DNA from: a virus
Reading direction: 5' to 3' (one strand)
DNA: 64,000 nucleotides
Virus record (IMG/VR): IMGVR_UViG_3300024916_000029
Span: 1-64,000 of that record
The notes under the pieces are model-generated. The model was not told the origin of the DNA. It was given only the letters and a program-made list of their open reading frames with translations, and did no database searches. The position numbers and the translations under genes were made by a program. Below are positions 48,161-57,900 of the stretch, piece after piece. The first letter of the stretch is position 1. The number at the start of each line of letters is the position of its first letter.

Positions 48161-48216
48161 TTTGATGAAACATCGCCAAGCCGAAGAATCGCAATACGTG
48201 ATTCAAAGGAGGCTCC

Positions 48217-50253
48217 ATGCGAGGCTTTCAACCCCAAAAATTTGCAGACGGCGGCCTGGTGCAGGGCGTCAAGCGCGCGCTCGGCATGGACGAGGAACAC
48301 AACGCGCGCATTGCGGCCTACCGTGCCCAGGCAGCGCAGGAAAAGGCCCAGCAGCAGCAAGCCCAGCAACCCGCGCAGCCGGCCGCGCCAGCAGCCGTCA
48401 CGGACTATGCCGCCATGGGCGCAATGAAGCGCCGCGAGAAGGCCGCCGGCCTTGCGGATGGCGGCATGGTGCGCGGGCCAGGTACTGGCACCTCGGATGA
48501 TGTCCCTGACGAGGTTCCCGAGGGCACTTACATCATGCCGGCCGACAGCACCCAGGCCGTGGGGAGCGAGCAGCTCGCGGCCATGGGCGCGCGCGGCTTC
48601 CAGCCTGGCGGCGAGAAGGTGCCCGTCAACCTGAGCAACGGCGAGTTCAAGATGCCGCCCGAGCAGGTGCACGCCATCGGTGTGCAGGCGCTCGACCAGA
48701 TGAAGGCCGCCACGCACGCCCCGATGCGCGGCTTCGCGCCGAAGGCCAAGCCCGAGGAACCTCGCCAGTTCTTCGCCAATGGCGGTCTGGTGGAGGACGA
48801 GCGCAAGCGCCAGATCGGCATCTTCCCGAACAACTCCCCGGACGCCGGAAAGAACATCTACGGCGCAACGCAAGCCACCGCAGGCGCCGGGCGCGGCATG
48901 TCGGGCTTCGTGGCTGACGCCTTCCCCAACACCACTGCGGCAGTCCAGGGCGCAGCCCAAGACGCGAAGGACGCCTACAGGACTGGAGGCCTGCCCGCGG
49001 CCGTGGGCCAGTCTGCGCGCGTTGCTGCGGCGCCGCTTCTCGGCCTCGGCGAGGATGTCGCCAACAGCGCGGCACGCGCCATCGACCCTGCGGCCCAGGC
49101 GCTCAAGACCTTCGTGACCGGTGACGCAACCCCCATCGGCCAGAAGCCGGCGCCCGCCGCACAGCCGCCGGCTGTAAATCCAGCCGTGCAGCAAGCGGCT
49201 GCGCCAGCGCCTGCGGAGCCCCGCGGGATTCCTGGCTTCAAGACCGACGTGCAGCGCGGCGGTGGCAATGTGCCTCCTATCGGCCCTGCATCCGCAGGGG
49301 ATGCGAGTCCGGGCGCAAAGCCAGGCACTCCCGAGGCCAGCCAGGTGATGTCCGGCGTTTACCGCAGCGGCAACAGCTACTCCGACACGGCGCAGGGCGC
49401 CGTTGACGGCGCCACGCCGCGCGGCCTGCCATCGGCGCAGAACATGGCGGCAGCCGATGCACTGGCCGGCCGCCAGCAGCAGGAGTCCATGGGCCGCATC
49501 GAGGCACGCGGCTTTGCCCCCGGCGGCGCGCCACAGACGGTGCAGGCGCCGCAGGTGCTGCACAGCGGCAATTCCTGGCAGGCCCGCAACGACCTGCGCA
49601 ATGCCGAGGTGTCCGCCAGCTCGATCATGAACAACGGCGGGCGCTGGGACCAGCACCGCCGCGGCGACGTGTCCCCCGAGCGCATGCGCCATGCGGCTAT
49701 GGTGCAGAACGACATGAAGATGCGTGAGGCAGAGCCTGCAGCGGCGCTGCGCGCATCCGAGGCCAATGCCAAGGACGCGACGGCCCGTTACGTGTCCGAC
49801 AACGCTCTGAGCGGCAACCTGGCCGAAGTGCAGGCCCGTGGCTTCGATGCGCAAGCGCGCCGCGCCATCGACGGGCGCAAGCTCGACTTGGAGCAACAGG
49901 TGCGCGGCTTCGACATCCGCCAGGGGCAGCGCCAGGAGCAGCTGCAGGCGCGCTACGAGGCGGCGAAGACGCCCGAGGAACGCGCGGCGGTGGCGCAGCA
50001 GATCCGCGATCTGTCTGGCAAGCAGGCCGAATCTCCGTGGAAGCTGCAGGTCACGCCCACCACCAAGAACGCCGATGGCTCGACCAGCGAGGGCAGCATC
50101 GTGCGCTACAACGCACAAACCGGGCAGGTGGAGCGTGTTGAGTCGGGGCATGGGGCGGGAAAGAGCCGTCCGCAATTCGAAAAGGGAGCCGTCTACGTGG
50201 ATGGCCAGGGGCGGCGTGCTCGGTACACGGGGGGCGGTTGGGAGCCTGCCTGA
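48217..50253 (+). CDS. predicted internal virion (ejection-type) protein
   Basis: A 678-residue Ala/Gln/Gly-rich protein. It has repeats of FADGGLV and RGFQPxG/RGFAPK motifs at the start, about 125, 175 and 428, a tape-measure-like GTGTSDDVPDEVPEGTYIMP stretch (about 89-108), and an NNGGRWD motif near 471-477 that recurs in the neighbouring DUF4124 protein. Helical C-terminal part (RQEQLQARYEAAKTPEERAA). Probably injected with DNA or packed inside the head next to the giant polyvalent protein; not proven. Confidence 0.7.
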   Translation: MRGFQPQKFADGGLVQGVKRALGMDEEHNARIAAYRAQAAQEKAQQQQAQQPAQPAAPAAVTDYAAMGAMKRREKAAGLADGGMVRGPGTGTSDDVPDEVPEGTYIMPADSTQAVGSEQLAAMGARGFQPGGEKVPVNLSNGEFKMPPEQVHAIGVQALDQMKAATHAPMRGFAPKAKPEEPRQFFANGGLVEDERKRQIGIFPNNSPDAGKNIYGATQATAGAGRGMSGFVADAFPNTTAAVQGAAQDAKDAYRTGGLPAAVGQSARVAAAPLLGLGEDVANSAARAIDPAAQALKTFVTGDATPIGQKPAPAAQPPAVNPAVQQAAAPAPAEPRGIPGFKTDVQRGGGNVPPIGPASAGDASPGAKPGTPEASQVMSGVYRSGNSYSDTAQGAVDGATPRGLPSAQNMAAADALAGRQQQESMGRIEARGFAPGGAPQTVQAPQVLHSGNSWQARNDLRNAEVSASSIMNNGGRWDQHRRGDVSPERMRHAAMVQNDMKMREAEPAAALRASEANAKDATARYVSDNALSGNLAEVQARGFDAQARRAIDGRKLDLEQQVRGFDIRQGQRQEQLQARYEAAKTPEERAAVAQQIRDLSGKQAESPWKLQVTPTTKNADGSTSEGSIVRYNAQTGQVERVESGHGAGKSRPQFEKGAVYVDGQGRRARYTGGGWEPA

Positions 50254-50255
50254 GG

Positions 50256-50657
50256 CTACCTTGCATCCTCAACCTTGCGGGCGGTGCTCGGGTCGAAATG
50301 GAATCCGCCGGGCATCGCATCGGCGGTTTGATTTGCATGTGCCGCTGGCGCGACGTGCTCGGCTCTCTTGGCTCTTTCCATGTACGGCGAAACCACGACG
50401 ATGACCAGGACGACCCAGGCGACACCGAAGAACCCGGCGGTCCATGCGGACTTAGCCCGCTGACGGGCCACTGCAAGGTAGATGCCGTAAGCCACGCTGG
50501 CGACGATCAGCGGAGACAGCCAGGTGGTCAGCCAGGTGAACACCGGCTGGGTGTCGTACTTGATGAGCGGGTTGCCCAGGGCAGCCAGCATCATGGCGCC
50601 GAGGTGAACGACTGGCCGACTGAAACGAGAGGCCTGCTTGGATGTGGTTGCTTCCAT
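50256..50657 (-). CDS. small multi-pass membrane protein (moron)
   Basis: A 133-residue protein with two to three hydrophobic helices: VVHLGAMMLAALGNPL, LTTWLSPLIVASVAYGIYLA and AGFFGVAWVVLVIVVVSPYM. AGGAGG lies six bases before ATG 50657. It is on the - strand within the late block, tail-to-tail with the virion gene, the placement of a lysogeny-expressed moron. Candidate superinfection-exclusion or host-envelope modifier; no family identified. Confidence 0.7.
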   Translation of the reverse strand: MEATTSKQASRFSRPVVHLGAMMLAALGNPLIKYDTQPVFTWLTTWLSPLIVASVAYGIYLAVARQRAKSAWTAGFFGVAWVVLVIVVVSPYMERAKRAEHVAPAAHANQTADAMPGGFHFDPSTARKVEDAR

Positions 50658-50909
50658 GGTGTCCCTCCTGCAGGGACTGTAGCAGGCGGCGCGCACGTTA
50701 CCTGAACTGGAAAACGGCGTTTTGACCTCCGCCTGAACCACATATTTCGAAATGCGCACCAAAACGGTGCTTTTCGACCCTGGAATCTAGGTTGCGGCTA
50801 GGTAGAGTGAGGGCTCCCGGAATCAGCCAAAACCCCGCCGATTCCGCACACCACAAGATCCGTGTGGTGGCGCAGACTCGACGCAACTAGACAGGTAGGG
50901 AGGCGGTAG

Positions 50910-51083
50910 ATGGATGGGAACGACCAACGCGGGCCGGAAGCAGTGGCAGTGCGCGTGTGCGTGATCTATGTGAAGCATGGGTTGGAGCAGAGAACGCCAT
51001 GGTTCTCAAACCCGGAGCGTGCGCGGCGAGCGTTGGAGGTATTGCGCCGACGCTATGGAGCGGCAGTACTGCTGCGGGATTGA
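50910..51083 (+). CDS. small hypothetical moron protein
   Basis: A 57-residue protein with good coding pattern: VAVRVCVIYVKHGLEQRTPW, then FSNPERARRALEVLRRRYGA. GGGAGG lies seven bases before ATG 50910. It sits between two - strand genes, so it probably has its own promoter in the 250-base gap upstream. Unknown function; too short for routine gene calling. Confidence 0.5.
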   Translation: MDGNDQRGPEAVAVRVCVIYVKHGLEQRTPWFSNPERARRALEVLRRRYGAAVLLRD

Positions 51084-51243
51084 TTGGGTGTCGAATCACG
51101 ACTTTGATCGAGTGTGGCGAGGAATATCGGTCCTGAAGAACCCCGAACATGTCATAGGCAACTCCCAAAACAAAGCCGGTGGCCAGCAGAGTTGGTTCAG
51201 CCGGTTGCACGAACTATGCGGGCTCCATCAGGCGTGCGAAGCG

Positions 51244-51852
51244 TCAATCGCAGACTATCGTGTTGCCAGATCGCGAGCACTGCCGTCCATCGTTCCTGCG
51301 CATGATTGCGCCACCTGTGTACGTTCCGCCCCTGGTGTCTATGCAGCCGCTTGCGTTGCAGCCCTTAACCTTGAATTCCTCCGTCTCGGGTTCTGGCTCG
51401 GGCCCACGCTTGCGAAGCTCTTCCCGGTACTTTGCCGCACGCTCTGCACGCGCATTCGCGTCCCATCTCCCGCCGTTGTTGGTGATGCTTCCAGCCGACG
51501 TTGCCGCGTTCTCCCGATCCTTGCGCGACTGCCAATCGTTACCGGCTTGCTGCACCTGCGGATGGGCCTGCTGTTGCCTTATCCGGCGCTCCCTCTCGAC
51601 GAACTCGCGCTCCTGCTCCGCAATGAGGCGATCCTGTTTGCGGCTCTCGGCTTCGTAGGCCTGCTCCCGCTCCTGCAGGATTTCTTCCTGCGTGCGCTTG
51701 CGCAGAACCTGGCCACCTGACTGACCAACATCACATGGGCGGTCCGAGAAAATGAGCTTTCCGGTGGCGTCCTTGCACCGGTGAACTTGTGCATTCGCGA
51801 TACCGAATCCCAAAGCAAGAAGAGAAATTAAAACGGCCTTCTTCCAGTACAT
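51244..51852 (-). CDS. exported DUF4124-domain protein (moron)
   Basis: A 202-residue protein with a signal peptide (KKAVLISLLALGFGIANAQ, cleavage near residue 21-22) and the DUF4124 core VHRCKDATGKLIFSDRPC with its Cys pair. A charged coiled-coil stretch follows (EEILQEREQAYEAESRKQDR). Residues 104-131 nearly match part of the virion protein at 48217. The C-terminus has four Cys. GGAGGGG precedes ATG 51852. Divergent from the giant gene; likely expressed in the lysogen and acting in the periplasm. Confidence 0.85.
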   Translation of the reverse strand: MYWKKAVLISLLALGFGIANAQVHRCKDATGKLIFSDRPCDVGQSGGQVLRKRTQEEILQEREQAYEAESRKQDRLIAEQEREFVERERRIRQQQAHPQVQQAGNDWQSRKDRENAATSAGSITNNGGRWDANARAERAAKYREELRKRGPEPEPETEEFKVKGCNASGCIDTRGGTYTGGAIMRRNDGRQCSRSGNTIVCD

Positions 51853-51885
51853 AGTGCCCCTCCGTGATGTGAATGTACAGCGCCG

Positions 51886-51899
51886 GACCGGCATAGGGT
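51886..51899 (+). promoter_or_regulatory. late-region motif copy F (GACC-GGCATA-GGGT)
   Basis: Stem partly degraded (A opposite G), but the ATAGGGT core is kept, 35 bases before the giant gene's ATG. This gene needs its own promoter because - strand morons precede it. Confidence 0.6.
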
Positions 51900-51933
51900 T
51901 TCTCTCCAGAGCCTTGCGGCGGGACAGTGGGGG

Positions 51934-54900
51934 ATGGCAATTGAATTCGACCCCACTTCCGCGAAACCTACGGAACCATCCAAGTTCGCATTCGACCCCG
52001 ACACGGCGACGCCGGACGCTGGGCCAAAGCGTTCGCTTGCCGACTACGCCCGCGACGTTGCTGCGACAGCCGTAAAAGGCGCCATTGGTGTGCCCGAGGC
52101 CATCGTCGGCCTGGCGGACATCCCCACGGGCGGCCGGGTGGGCAAGTTCCTGGAGAACGAGGGCGGCTCCGTGGGCTTCCGGCCCAAGCAGGCCAAGGAG
52201 CTTGTCAACGACTGGCACTCCGATGCCACCAAGGAGGCGCAGCGCAAGTTCCAGGAAGCCGACGGCATCGTAGACAAGACCGTCACGGCGCTGCAGAACC
52301 CCAGTCTGATCGCCACCGCCGTGGGCGAGTCCCTGCCTTCCATGGGCCTGGGCGGCGTGGCCGCGCGCGGCCTGATGGCGGCCACCAAGCTGGGCCAGAT
52401 GGGCGCCAAGGGCGCGGCGCTTGCTGGCGCCGCAGGCGAGGGCGTGACCATGGCCGGCTCCGCGGCCGAGCAAATCCGCCAGGAAACCCCGGACGGCCTG
52501 CTGACGCCAGGCCAATCCGCACTGGCCGGCGCGACCGGCATTGTGGGCGGCGCCGTGGGCACGCTGGGCGGCCGTGTCGCGCAGAAGCTTGGCATCGGCG
52601 ACGTGGACACCATGATCGCGCAGGGCGCCAAGGGCATGGCGGACGAGGCTGGCTCTGCCGGCGCGCGCGCAGCCACCAATCTGCTGGTGCAGCAGCAGGC
52701 CGTGAAGGGAATCCCGCGCCGCGTGATCGAGGGCGCGATTTCTGAGGGCTTCCTGGAGGAGCTGCCGCAGTCGCTGGCCGAGCAGATTTTCCAGAATCTG
52801 GCCCTGGGCAAGGATTGGCTGCAGGATGTCGATTCGGCCGCCGTCATGGGCGTGCTGTCTGGTGCGGCCATGGGCGGCGCCGCCGCCGGCTACCACGGTG
52901 CGCGCCAGCCCGCCCCAGGCGCTGACCTCGCGCCGCCGGCCGGCGAACCGGGCCAGCCCGTGCCGCCGCCAACCGGTGACGCGTCGGCCGCGCCGAGCGC
53001 CGGAATGGACCGCGTGCGCCAGGCTTACACGGACCAGCTGGCCGCACTGCAGGCGCAGGAGCAGGGCGAGCAGCCGGGCCCGCAGACGACGCCGCCCGAT
53101 GGAGCCGCGATGCTGGCCCAGCAGCAGGCCGCTGCCGCCGCTCGCCGCCAGGTTGAGCTGGACGCATCGCGCGCCGTGACCGGCCCCGACGACGAGATTT
53201 TCCAGTCCACGGGCGTCGCCGAGCGCCCTTCTGTGCGCATGGGCCTCGACCCCGCCGCTGGCCCGCTGTCGGCTGGCGCGGCGCTGGCCGTGGATACCGG
53301 CGTGACCGGGCAGATGCAGCAGGCCGCAGCGCAGGCACAGGCCGCCGAGCTGGCCGCCAAGGAGGGCCAGAAGCCCGCCGCACCTACTCAAAAACAAGAG
53401 CAACAACCGCAAGCGCAGCAAGGCGTAGACCCTGAAACCGGCGAGATTCCTCCGGGCGGACACATGGCCGGCTGGTCCGACGCCCAGCTGTCCGACGCCT
53501 TCCGAGGCGCGCAGACGCGCGACGTGCGTATGCAACTTGCACAGGAGCTGTCGCGTCGCCGCGCCGAGCGTGAGCAGCTGGACCAGCAGGCGCTGCAGGC
53601 CGAACTGGACGCCGAGCAGGCCGGCACCGTGCCTGGCGCCGAGCGCGCCGATGGCGCTTTCGCTTCCATGACCGAGGACGCCGGCCCCGTCCCGGCCGAT
53701 CTTTCCGTTCCCCTCACCACCCAAGGAGTGACCGATGGCCCTCAAGCCGCCCAAGCCCAGCAAGATCGCGCGCAACCGCCGCAAGTCGGAGCAACGCCAG
53801 CAGACGCAAGCGCAGCACCAGATGCTCAAGGAAGCGCAGGCTCGCAAGGCGCTGTCGCAACCACGGGGGTAGCCGATGGCAGCCCCTCGACTGCGAACCC
53901 TGGAGCGCAAGCAGCGGCAGCGCCTGGTGCGCAAGCAGCGCCGGCAGCAGAAACGCGCGAACAGCGCGCCCAGCGCGTCGCCAGCGCGGGCGATGCCTGG
54001 ACCCGCATGCCTGCCGCTGAGCGCCAGGCTGTGGCCCAGCGCACGGACTTGAAGCCCATTGCACGGAAGAACGTGCACGGCGCTGCCTGGGGCAGCCTCA
54101 ACGGCGACATTCAGCGCAAGCTAGCAGATGCAATTTCCCCTCCGCAGCAGCCCGCGGCGCTTATGCAACAAGCGCAGGCAGCTACAAAATCAAGAGCGGA
54201 TGCGCGGGAATCCGCCGCAGCACAGTCGGCGCCCGCCGCAGTTGCCACTGAGCCGGCCGGGCCTGCAGAAGCTCCTGCTGCCGAGCCCGCGCCGCAGTCG
54301 CCAGCACAGGCTCCGGCCGCAGTGGAAGAACTGGTTCAAGAATCGCCTGCAGCCGTTGCTGATAAAGCGCCGGCAGCTACAAAAAGTGCAGCAGATGCGC
54401 CAGCGAAGGAGCAAGGCGCTGTGCCTGCTGCCGCAGCTCCGAAGAAGCCGCGTGGCGTCTTGGCCAAGAAGGCCGAGGCGGAAGCGAAGGCGCGCGCCGA
54501 CTACTTCGCGCCAGGGAACGTCGTGCAGGGCTACAGCGGCCATGACCGCGTGATCGCATACCAGCCGGCGGGCGAGGATGGGCAGTGGAGCGTGACCGTG
54601 CGCGCCGTGGAGAAGCAGGGCGACGCCTGGGTGGACAAAGCAGGGGAGCGCGAGCGCGTGCACGGCACGCAGCCGGATGCCAAGGCCTTGAAGGCGGGCC
54701 CCGTGGCGCGCGGCAGCGCCATCGACGAGCCTGCAGAAGCCACGGGCAGCAAGGAGACTGTGGAGCAGCCTGCCGCTGTAGCTCAGCCAAAGAAAGACGC
54801 CGAGCAACGCTCTGCAGCCAAACAGAACATCACCGACTTCGGCGAGAAGATCGGCGGTGCACGCAAGGACACCGCAGCGCCCACGGGGCCGAAGGCTGGT

Positions 54901-57900
54901 CGGACGCGCAACACCGATGAGCGCCCGGCCTGGGCCCGGCGCTTCGAGGTGAGCCAGATCGTCAAGAGCAGCCGTGCGGGCGAGGAAGGCCGCTGGTCCG
55001 TGCACGACACCCGCTCGAAGGATGCGTTGAACCAGCCCCGCCGCGTGGGGGAGCGCAGCTACGCCAGCGAGGATGAGGCTCTGCAGGCCATCCCGCTCAT
55101 TGCCGTGGCGCAGAAGCACCGCGCCGTTCCGGTGCGCGAGGGCGATGGCACGGGCTGGGAAATCTGGCGCGACGTGACCGAGCGCAAGCGCGTCAAGGTG
55201 GTGGACCTTGTTTTCGCCACGCGCGAGGCGGCCCTGGAGCACATGGCGAAGAACGCCCAGCAGATCATCGAGACGAACACGACCTTTGGTGAGGCCGACC
55301 TGCCGCAGCCCGACTCGGACCAGCGCATCGGCGCGGCGCGGCGCGACGGCGATGCCCGGGACAGCGATTTCACCAAGGTCTTCGGCTTCCGGGGCGTGGA
55401 GTTCGGCAACTGGAACAACCAGAAGGAGCGCCAGGATCTGCTGAACGATGCCTACGACGGCCTGCTGGACCTGGCAGAGGTCATGGGCATCCCGCCGCGG
55501 GCCATCAGCCTGAACGGCGAGCTGGCCCTGGCCTTTGGTGCGCGGGGCAAAGGCCTGAGCGGCGCGCGCGCCCACTACGAGCTGGACAAGGCGGTCATCA
55601 ACCTCACCAAGCTGAACGGGGCCGGCTCGCTGGCCCACGAGTGGTTCCACGCGCTGGACCACTATTTCGGGCGGCAGGACGGCAAGGCGCCGGCCGAGTG
55701 GGTGGTTGCCAAGGATGGCACGCGCTCTTTCGCCGTGCACTTGGCTGCCGAGGACTCGATGGCCAGTGGCGGAACGCGCGGCGAGCGCTCTGGCATGCGC
55801 GCCGAGGTGCGCGAGGCCTATGCCGACCTGATGCGGACGATTTCGCGCAAGGCCGAGGGCTACGTCGCCGACACGGGGCAGGCCGACCGCTTCGTGGCCA
55901 GCGCGCGCAAGGATGTGGAGCGCCGCCTTAAGAGCATGCGCGATGACCTGGCTCGCAACCTGGACGAGCGCTACTACAAGCGCCACAACAAGCCAGCCTC
56001 CGCAGAGCAGCTGGCCGAGTTCGACACCCTGGCCGAGAGGATCGTGGCTGGTGAGCTGCTGGAGCTGCATGTGGAGTCGAAGGCCGGCGCGCGCGCTGTC
56101 GGATCGGGTATCCGTTGGACCAACGATGCTCTGAACAAGCTCAGCGCCGTGATGAAGGCCGTTCGCGGCCGGCAGGGCTTCAATGCCTCCGGCGACGGCC
56201 CGCTGGACCGACTGCGCGGTGACATGCAGTTCTACAGCAGCCGGCTCAAGATGCTGGCCGATGCCCAGAGCGGCGCCGAGAAGACGCGCATGGTGCCCAC
56301 GCGCTTCGTCATGGACGCGAAGGAGCTGGACCAGGGCCGCGGGCAGGACTACTGGACCAAGCCCCATGAGCTGGCCGCCCGTGCCTTCCAGGGCTACGTC
56401 GAGGACAAGATCGCGGCGCAGAGCGGCAAGAGCCCGTTCCTCAACCACGGGCCCGAGAACGCAGGCATTGCAACGCCCTGGGGTTGGAAGCGGCCGTTCC
56501 CGGCTGGCGTGGAGCGCAAGGCGATCAACGCGGCATTCGACAACCTGGCGGACGTGATCCAGACCCGTGAGGGGGAGGGCGGCAACCTGGTCCTGTTCAG
56601 CCGCTCTACCGAATCAGTCCCGCAGTCGGCTGCGGAATGGCTCTCCGACACGGTGATAGCCGATGAAGTGGAAAAACGCATCGGTGACTTTGCGCAGCAG
56701 CCCCCGATTCGGATCAGGGACACCGCTTTCGGGCAGTTGCCGGGTGTCGCACGCAATGACAACGTGGCGGGTGCTGTCCACGACGGCGCCATCTACCTGT
56801 TCCGCGACCAGCTTGGCGACCGGGCGGCTGTGCAAAGGACTTTGTTCCATGAGCTGTTCCATTTCGGTTTGCGCAAGTTCCTGACCAAGGAGCAGTTTAC
56901 CGGGCAGATGATGGATCTGTACCGCCGGGACAAGGCGATCAGGGACGAGGCCGACCGCTGGGCGGCCACGGCGGATGGCCTGCGGGCCGAGGAGTTCGGA
57001 GGCCGCGAGTACGCCCTGGCACGCGGGGTGGACGAGGCCTTGGCCATTCTGGCGGAGCCCAACGGCGGCCCGCACCTGAACCAGACGGCGCGCGCCATGC
57101 TTGTGCGCCGCGTCACCAACTGGCTGGCCGATGTGGCGCAGTTCCTGAAGATGGACAAGGCGGCGGCCTATCTGCGCTCCCTGCACAACTCGGAGGCGCG
57201 GGCGTACATCCAGAGCGTTTTCAAGCGGCTGGAATCGGATGCTGGCCGGGGTGGCGCCGATTGGTCGGAGTCCGGTGGCCCCGCCTTCAGCCGCGCATCC
57301 ACGGCAGATATGCCAGCCGATGGATCGGCCGCCGGGGCGGGATTCAACGTGGACGGGTTCTTGTCCACCATGGCACGCTCTGCGGCCGTCACCCGCGCCG
57401 CCGGGACCACCGACCGCGCCGTCATGGATATGGTGCGCGAGGGCAAGCCAGCCAGCGACATCCTTCGCCTGGTGGCAGGCACCAGCAAATCGCGCTTCAA
57501 CCGCCAGGTGGCGCGCCTGCTGCTGAAATCCGGCATCACGCCGACCGTGCAGCTGGAGCATGGCGACCTGGGCAGCGACGGGGGTTTCAAGTTCCTGGGC
57601 AAGTACAGCCGCAAGTTCGACACGGTGACGATGACGCCCGGCGCCGAGCTGCAGGCCGAGCACATCGTCATGCACGAGCTGATGCACGCTGCCACGCTGC
57701 GCGCGCTGGACCGCAAGGGCCTTGCCTCTCTGCAGATGCACCGCCTCTACGAGCACGTCAAGCGCCAGGGTGGCGCGGCCGGCGAGTACGGCATGAAGAA
57801 CGTGGGCGAGTTCGTGGCCGAGGCCTTCACCAACCCCGAGTTCCAGCGCGCGCTGCGCGGCATCAGCGCGCCGCCCGGTGGAACGCTCAAGACCGCATGG

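Noticed and set aside
52044-54078. Extended - strand frame joined to the DUF4124 gene (944 residues)
   Set aside because: Only the last 202 residues, from ATG 51852 with a strong ribosome site and signal peptide, are protein-like; the rest is antisense of the giant gene.
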